A stretch of 16,188 nucleotides of DNA from Calditrichia bacterium (lineage in GTDB: Bacteria; Calditrichota; Calditrichia; Calditrichales; Calditrichaceae). Positions 6,483-13,502 of this stretch are shown here, one piece after another; the first letter of the stretch is position 1; each line of letters starts with the position of its first letter. The stretch covers positions 1-16,188 of the forward strand of contig JALWEA010000089.1 in assembly GCA_027039465.1 (NCBI GenBank). The letters run 5' to 3'. The notes beneath the pieces were generated by a model. The model was not told where the DNA came from, did not search any database, and saw only the letters and a list, made by a program, of their open reading frames with translations. A program made the position numbers and the translations under genes.

Positions 6483-7217
6483 ATGAATCTTAATCAACGC
6501 ATTGTTTTGATCACGGGCGGCGCGGTGCGCGTGGGCCGGGCTATTAGTAAAGAGTTGGCCGCTGCCGGTGCCGTTATTGCCTGCCACTATCATTCCAGTG
6601 AAGCGCAGGCAATCCGTTTAAAACGCGAGATCGAAGACGAAGGCGGCCAAATCGAATTATTCCGGGCCGACCTGTCAGATTTAAGTTCTTGCAAGAATTT
6701 AATTGCGGCGGTTCGGCAAGCTTATGGTAAAATTGATGTTTTAGTTAATAACGCGGCTGTCTTTTTCAAAACACCTTTCGGGTCCGTTAACGAAAAGCAA
6801 TGGGATACGCTGCTAAATTTAAATTTAAAATCCGTCTTTTTCCTTAGCCAGGAAGTAAGTCCTGTAATGCAGGCGCAAAAAAGCGGAAAAATTATTAATA
6901 TCGGCGATAGCGGAGCATTGACGCCCTTTCCGAGCTATCTGCCTTACAGCATCAGTAAGGCGGGTGTCATCGCTTTAACCAAAGGTTTGGCCAAGGCTTT
7001 GGCGCCCCAGATTCAGGTTAATTGCATTAATCCGGGGCCGGTACTTTTTCCGCAAGATTTTCCTGAAAAGGATAAGGAGTTCGCCATTAATCAAACCTTA
7101 TTGAAACGTGCAGGCAGTGGGGAAGACGTGGCCCGTACGGTACGTTTTTTAATCGAAGGATCCGATTACATTACCGGAGAATGCATCGCGGTTGACGGAG
7201 GAAGACATATCCGATAG
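6483..7217 (+). CDS. SDR oxidoreductase, pteridine reductase/FolM-like
   Basis: The 244-residue short-chain dehydrogenase has the cofactor motif TGGAVRVG (11-18), VNNAAVFF (88-95) and the active-site YSISK (Y155, K159). The basic residue inside the glycine motif (Arg16) fits NADPH. The classical catalytic Ser, 13 residues before Tyr, is Asp142 (INIGDSG). In pteridine reductases such as Leishmania PTR1 the acid residue is Asp at the same spacing, and the N-N-A-A-x-F motif is also shared. I therefore infer reduction of a dihydropterin or dihydrofolate-like compound, in place of or beside dihydrofolate reductase. A fatty-acid-type ketoreductase is less likely. Translation probably follows from the MBL gene 3 bases upstream; the ribosome site (GAAGA) is weak. 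Confidence 0.8.
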   Translation: MNLNQRIVLITGGAVRVGRAISKELAAAGAVIACHYHSSEAQAIRLKREIEDEGGQIELFRADLSDLSSCKNLIAAVRQAYGKIDVLVNNAAVFFKTPFGSVNEKQWDTLLNLNLKSVFFLSQEVSPVMQAQKSGKIINIGDSGALTPFPSYLPYSISKAGVIALTKGLAKALAPQIQVNCINPGPVLFPQDFPEKDKEFAINQTLLKRAGSGEDVARTVRFLIEGSDYITGECIAVDGGRHIR

Positions 7218-7276
7218 TCAGATGTTCGGAATTCCTTTAAGCTTTAAAACCCTTCTCAAGGCATTCGGTTAAAAAC

Positions 7277-7735
7277 TTAATCCTTTTTGATCTCAAAAGA
7301 ATTGGAAAATACATTCAGCCCATTGTCCGATTTCTCAGCCGATTGTTTCGGTGAAATTAATTTAACCACAAGCCGAAAAGTGCCGGTGGAACTAAAAATG
7401 CCTGGCTCCAAAATTTGAGTAAAAGAATCGTCCGGCTTTAATGTTTTCTGAACGTCAGGACCTTTCCATGGGCAATTATTCAAATCCAAAATATCCGACC
7501 AACCGTTATTTTGATATTTCTGATAATGCAAAATCATGCAACCGTTTCGGGTGATAAACACAATATCTGCGTCCGAATTATTCCGAAGCGTAACCTTAAT
7601 GGTATCGGACTGTACGTAGAAACTTTTATCGGTTGTTAGTGTGATTTGGCTTTCGGAATTGTTAATGCCGGTTGAACTTTTTTGGCAGCCGAAAAACAAG
7701 AACAGAAACGAAACGGAAAGTAAAAATATTTTCAT
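7277..7735 (-). CDS. Small lipoprotein with an Ig-like beta domain
   Basis: The 152-residue product has a lipoprotein signal (MKIFLLSVSFLFLFFGC, lipobox Cys17), followed by a polar linker (QKSSTGINNSES) and a single beta-sandwich domain. That domain has alternating strands such as ITLTTDKSFYV, TIKVTLRNNS, DIVFITRNGCMI and TFRLVVKLISP. The pattern resembles BsuPI-like or other Ig-fold lipoproteins, but I do not recognise a specific family. Two cysteines in the mature domain (in NGCMI and NNCPW) could form a disulfide. The start has an excellent GGGAGG 7-8 bases upstream of the ATG. It lies 72 bases downstream of plsX on the same strand and may be co-transcribed, but with no obvious functional link. 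Confidence 0.75.
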   Translation of the reverse strand: MKIFLLSVSFLFLFFGCQKSSTGINNSESQITLTTDKSFYVQSDTIKVTLRNNSDADIVFITRNGCMILHYQKYQNNGWSDILDLNNCPWKGPDVQKTLKPDDSFTQILEPGIFSSTGTFRLVVKLISPKQSAEKSDNGLNVFSNSFEIKKD

Positions 7736-7807
7736 AGTATTTCCTCCCGTCCAAAATAAAAATGCAGTTCTTCAAATTTAATGGCAATACCGGCAAAAAC
7801 AATGGAT

Positions 7808-8857
7808 TTAAATTTCCACAAAATCGATACGGTGCATGCGGTTAAATTCCTGTACCGATTTGGCGATATGCTCGCAAACATCTTCTTCCACGGAACGCCT
7901 GGCCACGCCAATCGCATTGGCAAAAGCCTTGGCATTCGACCGGCCGTGTGCTTTAATCACCAATTTTTTAAAGCCCAAAATCGGTGCGCCGCCATATTCC
8001 GCATAATCGGTGCGTCGCTTTAATTGTTTGACCCCGGAACTCAATAAGGCCAAACCGACTTTCCAGGTCAGTTTCTTTTTAAAGGCATAACGTCCTGCTG
8101 CTTTCAGCACTTCGCTGGCGCCTTCCAATGTTTTTAAAACCACATTGCCCACAAAACCTTCGGTTACTACCACATCCGCCGTACCGATGGGAATATCGTT
8201 ACCTTCCACATTACCGATGAAATTAATGCCCGGCGCATCTTTCAGAAATTGATACGCTCTGGTTAAAATTTCACCGCCTTTATTTTCTTCGGTACCGATA
8301 TTAAGCAAAGCGACACGCGGTTTTTGAATGCCCATAATGTGCGAAAGATAATAACTGCCCATGTAAGCAAAATGCACCAATTGTTTGGCGGAGCAATGCA
8401 GGGTTGCCCCCACATCGATCATCAGAGAAATCCCATGATTGCTGGGGTGCAATTTGGCAGTCGGGTAAATGGTTGCCAAACCGGAACGTTCAATGCCGGG
8501 AATCATAGTCAGATATTTGGCGGCCGACAGCACCGTAGCGCCGGTATTACCAGCGCTTACCAGCGCATCCGCACCGTTACTGTTCAAAATTTCCATGCAC
8601 ACATTGATGCTGGCTTTGGGCTTTTCGGCAACGGCTTTTTTAGGCGATTCATCCATAGTAATAAAATCAGGTGCGTGTACAATATCAATATTTTTTTCGC
8701 ACTCTTCTTTTTCCAACAAAGGGTCAATTTTACTTTCATCGCCTACCAATATCAATTGAATATCCTTATGCTCGCGCAAAGCGCGCACCGATCCTTTAAT
8801 AATTTCCTGCGGAGCAAAGTCGCCGCCCATTGCATCAACCACAATACGGATTGCCAT
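7808..8857 (-). CDS. plsX: Phosphate acyltransferase PlsX
   Basis: The 349-residue protein converts acyl-ACP and phosphate to acyl-phosphate, which PlsY uses to acylate glycerol-3-phosphate in membrane lipid synthesis. It acts at the membrane surface. The family signature is clear: VVDAMGGDFAP (6-16), DALVSAGNTGA (97-107), MIDVGAT, ALLNIGTEENKG, FIGNVEG and VVTEGFVGNVVLKTLEG. Length is normal. The start ATG (8855-8857) has GAGGGG about 7 bases upstream, and a plausible promoter lies 30-60 bases upstream. In many bacteria plsX sits between rpmF and fabH. Here it is followed only by a lipoprotein gene and preceded by repeats, so it appears separated from the fatty-acid genes. Confidence 0.97.
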   Translation of the reverse strand: MAIRIVVDAMGGDFAPQEIIKGSVRALREHKDIQLILVGDESKIDPLLEKEECEKNIDIVHAPDFITMDESPKKAVAEKPKASINVCMEILNSNGADALVSAGNTGATVLSAAKYLTMIPGIERSGLATIYPTAKLHPSNHGISLMIDVGATLHCSAKQLVHFAYMGSYYLSHIMGIQKPRVALLNIGTEENKGGEILTRAYQFLKDAPGINFIGNVEGNDIPIGTADVVVTEGFVGNVVLKTLEGASEVLKAAGRYAFKKKLTWKVGLALLSSGVKQLKRRTDYAEYGGAPILGFKKLVIKAHGRSNAKAFANAIGVARRSVEEDVCEHIAKSVQEFNRMHRIDFVEI

Positions 8858-8888
8858 GATGATTCCCCTCTGGTTAATTTTACTTCCT

Positions 8889-8917
8889 AAAATAAAAAGA
8901 ATTTAGCATTGCTTCAA
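8889..8917 (-). promoter_or_regulatory. Possible sigma70-like promoter of plsX
   Basis: On the minus strand TTGAAG (8912-8917) and TATTTT (8889-8894) are separated by exactly 17 bases, 32 bases before the plsX start. Each box matches four of six consensus positions. This is the best candidate between the repeats and the gene. Confidence 0.35.
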
Positions 8918-8943
8918 CTTTACCCGAAAAAGTTACTTTATTC

Positions 8944-9284
8944 CATGCCATTGCCGCTTTGGGAGGAATTGCTTCGCCCCTACTAGTGTCCGCAAAATCA
9001 CTCGGGAACCGGATGCTGTTCCAGTTCCAAGTTCCCAATTCCTAATTCAAAATTAATCCATGTCATTATCTTAATAATCCGTGGCACATGCCATGGTTCC
9101 CGGCCTCGGAATGACAGAATGGGTTTGTCATTGCGAGCGAAACGCAGTGGAGCGAAGCAATCCCTAACACTATTAAAGCCATTTCCTCAGCAATAGGCCG
9201 TTGCTGCTTTGGAGGGGATTGCTTCACTTTCCCGCTCGCAGGCTCGCGGGATCGTTCGCAATGACAACTCTTTTTGTAAAATGA
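8944..9284. repeat. Compound repeat block in the plsX-queG spacer
   Basis: The spacer from 8858 to 9494 has no real gene. This block holds a partial palindromic fragment (8944-8974, CATGCCATTGCCGCTTT then GGAATTGCTTC), module C (8975-9016), module B (9053-9116) and the second MITE-like element (9126-9266). The modules are shared with the spacers at 1659-1840 and 4322-4573, but in different order and with deletions. Confidence 0.75.
9126..9266. repeat. MITE-like palindromic repeat, copy 2
   Basis: The element is 141 bases with ends TGTCATTGCGAGCGA and TCGTTCGCAATGACA, inverted repeats with one mismatch. It shares AAGCAATCC, GGCCGTTGCTGCTTT, GGGGATTGCTTCA, CGCAGGCTCGCGGGATCGTT and CGCAATGACA with the copy at 4374-4511. 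The open frame crossing it gives the kind of spurious peptide (CHCERSREPAS) often annotated from such repeats. Confidence 0.85.
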
Positions 9285-9292
9285 TTTCCCCC

Positions 9293-9433
9293 ACTTAACC
9301 ATTCAACCATTTAACCAATCAACGATTTAACAATTCCACTCTTAACTCTTCAACCCTTAACTCTTAACGCCCACTCACCCATTCAACAATTCAATCCACA
9401 TCCGATCAACGCATAACGAATACACGAATAACG
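9293..9433. repeat. Low-complexity AAC/ATT-rich stretch
   Basis: This is a run of short variations on TTAACCATTCAACCATTTAACC, then CTCTTAACTCTTCAACCCTTAACTC, with very few G on the plus strand. A related shorter stretch follows the first MITE copy at about 4514-4560. No coding potential is evident. Confidence 0.7.
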
Positions 9434-9494
9434 CTACTCCCATTTTCCACAATGAAATCTGGCCTTTTGTGCGATTTTTAATTACTTTAAATCC

Positions 9495-10454
9495 ATGCAA
9501 ACAAACAGCACAAAATCCGCCATAAACGATATGACCGCCAAGGTCAAACAAATCGGCCTGCAATTGGGGTTCCAAAAAGTAGGTATAGCCAAAGCACGGA
9601 AATTGGATCGTTCCGAATATTTGCTCCAATGGCTGATGGAAGGCAGGCACGGTACCATGCATTACATGGAAAACTATCTTGAAAAACGCATGGACATCCG
9701 CAAATTGTATCCTGATGCGCGTTCCGTAATTGTGGTGGCACACAATTATTACACGCCGTTTAAACATTCCGAGGACAAACGTTTCGCAAAAATAAGCCGT
9801 TATGCATGGGGAAAAGATTATCATAAAATCATAAAAAAGAAGCTAAAAATATTTTTGCGGGAATTAAAACATCTTGATCCCGGCATTGACGGACGTTTGT
9901 TTGTGGACACGGCGCCTGTTCAGGAACGTTTGTGGGCCGTGGAAGCCGGATTGGGCTGGCAGGGGAAAAATACGAATGTAATCAGCAGAGAAACGGGTTC
10001 CTTTTTCTTTTTAGGTATTTTGGTTATTAACAGGGAGTTGGCCTATGACCAACCAATTCAAGATTATTGCGGTAACTGCCGGGCCTGTATTGACGCCTGC
10101 CCCACGAAAGCGCTAAAACCTTATGCGTTGGACGCACGGCGATGCATCTCGTATTTAACGATAGAATTTTGGGATCAACCGATTCCCTCGGAATTTGCCG
10201 ACAAATTAAACAATTGGGTTTTCGGCTGCGATATTTGTCAGGATGTGTGCCCGTGGAATCGATTTGCCCGACCGACCGAAGAAAAGAGCTACTTTCCCGT
10301 GAATGAACGTTTGGTGAATCCGCCTTTAACATGGCTGGCTTCATTAAATGAAGATGAATTTAAAAAGCTTTTCAAGAAAACGCCGGTAATGCGCACCAAA
10401 TACGAAAATTTTATGCGTAATGTTAAAACCGTGCTGAACTCAATTCGCAAATAA
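9495..10454 (+). CDS. queG: Epoxyqueuosine reductase QueG
   Basis: The 319-residue cytosolic enzyme reduces epoxyqueuosine to queuosine in the wobble position of tRNAs with GUN anticodons, using a cobalamin cofactor and two 4Fe-4S clusters. The cluster ligands are visible: C192, C195, C198 and C202 in CGNCRACIDACP, and C218, C245, C248 and C252 in RCISYL plus CDICQDVCP. VDTAPVQER holds the conserved Asp138 near the active site, and AGLGWQGKNT (151-160) is a family block. Length fits the short QueG form without C-terminal HEAT repeats. No good ribosome site precedes the ATG at 9495; a second ATG at codon 13 is no better. No other queuosine genes lie nearby. It runs convergent to the secreted OB-fold gene, with a hairpin terminator between. 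Confidence 0.95.
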   Translation: MQTNSTKSAINDMTAKVKQIGLQLGFQKVGIAKARKLDRSEYLLQWLMEGRHGTMHYMENYLEKRMDIRKLYPDARSVIVVAHNYYTPFKHSEDKRFAKISRYAWGKDYHKIIKKKLKIFLRELKHLDPGIDGRLFVDTAPVQERLWAVEAGLGWQGKNTNVISRETGSFFFLGILVINRELAYDQPIQDYCGNCRACIDACPTKALKPYALDARRCISYLTIEFWDQPIPSEFADKLNNWVFGCDICQDVCPWNRFARPTEEKSYFPVNERLVNPPLTWLASLNEDEFKKLFKKTPVMRTKYENFMRNVKTVLNSIRK

Positions 10455-10531
10455 ATAAAAGGTCTGTCCTGATTTGCCGGACGAATTGGTAAGCGAAATT
10501 TGCCAAAATGTCCTTGGGCTGTTTTCCAATT

Positions 10532-10572
10532 AAAAAAGGCCACCGCAAGGTAAGCAACCTCGCAATGGCCTT
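10532..10572. terminator. Hairpin terminator between queG and the secreted OB-fold gene
   Basis: AAGGCCACCGCAAGG (10536-10550) pairs with CCTCGCAATGGCCTT (10558-10572) at 12 of 15 positions around a 7-base loop. On the minus strand the stem is followed at once by TTTTTTA, a strong intrinsic terminator for the 10598-13375 gene. On the plus strand TTCATTACTTTCTT follows, so it may also end the queG transcript. Confidence 0.8.
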
Positions 10573-10597
10573 CATTACTTTCTTATGCGTATCCGCT

Positions 10598-13375
10598 TTA
10601 TTTTAAGAGAATCAGTTTTTCACTCTGCGATTGGTTTCCGGCACGCAAAACCGCAAAATAAATTCCGGTTGGTAAAACCCGGCCGGCATCATCTCTGGCC
10701 TGCCATTTTACCCGATACACGCCTGCCTGCAATTTTTTTGCGGCAACCAAAGTGCGTACCTTTTGTCCCAGTATATTGTAAATATTCAGGCTTACCTGCG
10801 TTTTGCCGCTCATGTTGGCAGGAACGGCAAACTGTAATGTAGTGGAAGGATTAAAAGGATTCGGGTAAGCCGGGTCGAGCTGTAACGTTTTGGGTAATAC
10901 AGCCGTACCGCTTTGTTCGATACCCGTGGCACCGGATAGATCATTTAACGAACGCGGGATAATCTGATAACCTTCGGTGTAAGGTTTGTCGCGATCGTAT
11001 TGCGATAAAATTCCGATAACCGTTTGCGGCCAGGTCGGCTCAGGCGATCCGTCGATGTTGGTGTCTTTATCGATGCGCAGAGTAATTTCATTAGTGCCGT
11101 TATCGTCACTAATTGTCAGGTTGGCATCGCTTCCGCTATCGGGCCAGGCAGCCGTACCGGCAACGGTATCGACGTTTACCACTTTAACCAACAATGCTTC
11201 CAAACCTTCCGGTGCGGCAAGAATCGTGGCCAAATTAACTTCCAAGGGTTCGGGCATGGTAGCTTCACCATCATCGGTAATTGCATTGGCTGCATCCACA
11301 GGCACCAGCTCGGTAAGCCCGTTGTACTGCCGTAACTGACCGATTACCGTGTATTTATGACCTTCCAGGAAAGGCGTTTGCCCGGCACCGTATTTAAAAA
11401 TATTGATTCCTTCGTAATTTTCATTTTGCATGTAAACATTCAAATTTTTAGTATCAAATACGCCGTTACTGACGGTTGCCACACCTTCGGTCTTTGCGTA
11501 AAAACCCGCATAAAGCAGTTCGCCGTCCGCGTTAATCGAACGCAGACTACCGATATTGGTTAATCCGGCAAAAAAGCCCTGTGTGGCTCCGGTGCTTTCT
11601 TCGCCGTCATTATCTTTGGCATAAACCCAATATTTAACCAAATTACCATCATTGTATTCCGACCCGGGAATGGTAGCGACATAAATAGAATCGCCAATCA
11701 CAGCCGTCATGGTCACTTGTTTTTCCGTACCATCATTGATTGTGTAGTGCAATTGCACGTCAACTACCGTACCGTTATCGGTTACTTTCACCGTATCCGT
11801 AAAATCTTCATTGGGCTGAGGTACATAAGTTGAAACACCCAAATATTCAATTACCGGCGCCGTTGTACTCAGGGTAATTTCCTGCTCGGAACGCGGTTCG
11901 ATTTTATAATTACCGTAGGAATAATCGCACACACCGGTGATGTTGTATTTTTGGCCCAATTCGGGTGTGAATCCAGTGTACAGTAAATCATCGATGCGGC
12001 AAGGCCCGCTGCCGTCATCAACTTCCCATTCGCCGTAACCCAAATCCGTATTGGTACATTGCGCGGCACTTACTTTCACCAAAACGCCTTCGTATTTTTC
12101 CTGTGCCAGCTCACCGGTTTTTATAGATACGGGTTTAGGCTGAGCAACATTTTGGCTAACCACGGAAAACGCGGTAATATCTTTGATCTCCGTCTTTCCG
12201 TTGTATTCATCTACGGTTCCCGTAATGAGTACCTGATCGCTCATTTTAACCTGAGACAGATGGCCGGTATCGTATACGTAAACACCACTCCAGGCCGAAT
12301 CGGCATCCTGAATAAAATAGCCGTATTTACTTACCCCGGTAACCACACCTTTCAACGTAACCACCTGACCCTTTAAGGGCGAATCGCCTTCCTGACCGTC
12401 CGGTGTCTTTTGCACCTGTGCAATGGGAATCGTCTCCGATTTTTTGGTTGTGCCGGTAGCCGTAGGAATAGTGCCGTCGGTTTTGTAATCGATGTTGTTG
12501 CCGCCGTTGTTGTAAGGATAAATTTTAAATGTGTAGGTTGTTAATTCTTCCAGTCCGTTAACCGTTAAAGTGTTTTTACCGTCTTTGTGCAGTACGTTAA
12601 AGGCTGCAACTCCGTCGGACCAGTCGTTGTCATCCGGGATGGGCGTGCCGTCCTGAACCGTTGGAAAGGTCGCCCCGTCCTTAACGCCCAAAACCAAATA
12701 TTTGTTAGGCAAAACCGCACCTACGGAACCGATCCAGCTTAAAAATATTTGACTGACAGTGGTGGAATCGACCTGAAACTGAGTAACATGATTGGAAGGC
12801 TCCGGCAAAATACTAGCGGCAAATTGTTGATTTTGGTTGATCTCTCCCGGCGTTGCAGGTAACGGATCTTGCCAGCCGAAGGCATCATACGTTGTACCGG
12901 TACCGCCCAATTGGAGGGAATATCCCACACTGTCCGGTTCGGAAACACCGATATCCACCGATGTTTGTCCGTTGGCCGGGCCGTCTGCCGCCGTCATGGT
13001 ACCCTCGTAACTCAAAAACTGCCCGCTGATTAAATTCCCTTTATAACTTAAAGCCATGCCGTCCGGCGCACCGTTCTGAATGCCGTTGGAAGGGTAGGTG
13101 TAATAGAAGAAAGTAAAATTGTCAACCGTACTGCCTTTGGTAAACTGATCAAGCGTTTTTGTATCGTAAACTTTGCCATCATTACCGTTGTACAAATCAA
13201 CCTGAAAATCAGCCAGATTGTACGTGTCGGCATTTTCGATGACTACTTCGATGAACTCGTCCTGATCCGTTTTAAAATTATCGTAATGGATTTCGTTAAT
13301 CCAGGCATTTTGGGCAAATAGAAATCCCGTAAATGCCATCATTAAAAAAACCGTTTTTTTGATAAAAACGTTCAT
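10598..13375 (-). CDS. Large secreted multi-OB-fold protein with C-terminal sorting/FlgD-like domain
   Basis: The 925-residue protein has a signal peptide (residues 1-21, ending FLFAQ). It is followed by a lamin-tail-like beta domain (AWINEIHYDN...DEFIEVV, about 24-180), an Fn3-like domain (about 195-310), an OB-fold (about 316-408: VTLKGVVTGVSKYGYFIQD), a second OB-like unit (about 415-500: YEGVLVKV then GVCDYSYGNYKIEPR), an Ig-like domain (about 506-600), a third OB-fold (about 612-695: YAKTEGVATV then GQLRQYNGLTELVP) and a fourth (about 711-812: LEALLVKVVNVDTV, then GYQIIPRSL). The end (about 829-925) is a YPNPFNPSTT domain with YNILGQKVRTL and TGIYFAVL, the surface-sorting/FlgD-like tail common in Calditrichota and relatives. 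Such LTD/OB combinations normally accompany secreted nucleases, yet no catalytic domain is visible. Binding of DNA or polysaccharide is possible. AAGGAGA precedes the start. Confidence 0.85.
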   Translation of the reverse strand: MNVFIKKTVFLMMAFTGFLFAQNAWINEIHYDNFKTDQDEFIEVVIENADTYNLADFQVDLYNGNDGKVYDTKTLDQFTKGSTVDNFTFFYYTYPSNGIQNGAPDGMALSYKGNLISGQFLSYEGTMTAADGPANGQTSVDIGVSEPDSVGYSLQLGGTGTTYDAFGWQDPLPATPGEINQNQQFAASILPEPSNHVTQFQVDSTTVSQIFLSWIGSVGAVLPNKYLVLGVKDGATFPTVQDGTPIPDDNDWSDGVAAFNVLHKDGKNTLTVNGLEELTTYTFKIYPYNNGGNNIDYKTDGTIPTATGTTKKSETIPIAQVQKTPDGQEGDSPLKGQVVTLKGVVTGVSKYGYFIQDADSAWSGVYVYDTGHLSQVKMSDQVLITGTVDEYNGKTEIKDITAFSVVSQNVAQPKPVSIKTGELAQEKYEGVLVKVSAAQCTNTDLGYGEWEVDDGSGPCRIDDLLYTGFTPELGQKYNITGVCDYSYGNYKIEPRSEQEITLSTTAPVIEYLGVSTYVPQPNEDFTDTVKVTDNGTVVDVQLHYTINDGTEKQVTMTAVIGDSIYVATIPGSEYNDGNLVKYWVYAKDNDGEESTGATQGFFAGLTNIGSLRSINADGELLYAGFYAKTEGVATVSNGVFDTKNLNVYMQNENYEGINIFKYGAGQTPFLEGHKYTVIGQLRQYNGLTELVPVDAANAITDDGEATMPEPLEVNLATILAAPEGLEALLVKVVNVDTVAGTAAWPDSGSDANLTISDDNGTNEITLRIDKDTNIDGSPEPTWPQTVIGILSQYDRDKPYTEGYQIIPRSLNDLSGATGIEQSGTAVLPKTLQLDPAYPNPFNPSTTLQFAVPANMSGKTQVSLNIYNILGQKVRTLVAAKKLQAGVYRVKWQARDDAGRVLPTGIYFAVLRAGNQSQSEKLILLK

Positions 13376-13413
13376 GGGCCGTCTCCTTCTTTTGTTTTTC
13401 GGGACACATAAGT

Positions 13414-13429
13414 TAATAAAATTTTATTA
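13414..13429. promoter_or_regulatory. 16-base AT palindrome upstream of the secreted OB-fold gene
   Basis: TAATAAAATTTTATTA is a perfect palindrome 39 bases before the ATG at 13375. It lies where a promoter would be expected and may overlap or act as an operator. Given the A/T-only composition, chance cannot be excluded. Confidence 0.25.
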
Positions 13430-13443
13430 GAATACAATTAAAT

Positions 13444-13481
13444 AAAACAAAAAAGCGGAGGAAAAAAGTTGCCCCCGCTTT
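13444..13481 (-). terminator. Intrinsic terminator of htpG
   Basis: On the minus strand AAAGCGGGGG (13472-13481) pairs with CCTCCGCTTT (13452-13461), with one mismatch, and is followed by a T-rich run (TTTTTGTTTTA). It lies 22 bases after the htpG stop and directly before the next gene's promoter region. Confidence 0.85.
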
Positions 13482-13502
13482 CGTGTTTTTATTTTCAAAT
13501 TT

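Noticed and set aside
7732..7935. 67-codon open frame on the minus strand joining plsX and the lipoprotein gene
   Set aside because: It overlaps the plsX end in another frame and lacks any domain or ribosome site.
8324..8890. 188-codon open frame on the plus strand, antisense to plsX
   Set aside because: The opposite strand is clearly plsX with full family motifs; the antisense peptide is His/Asn/Gln-rich and featureless.
9066..9302. Open reading frame of 78 codons on the minus strand containing CHCERSREPAS
   Set aside because: It is a translation of module B and the second MITE copy; the similar copy at 4374 reads differently, so no protein is conserved.
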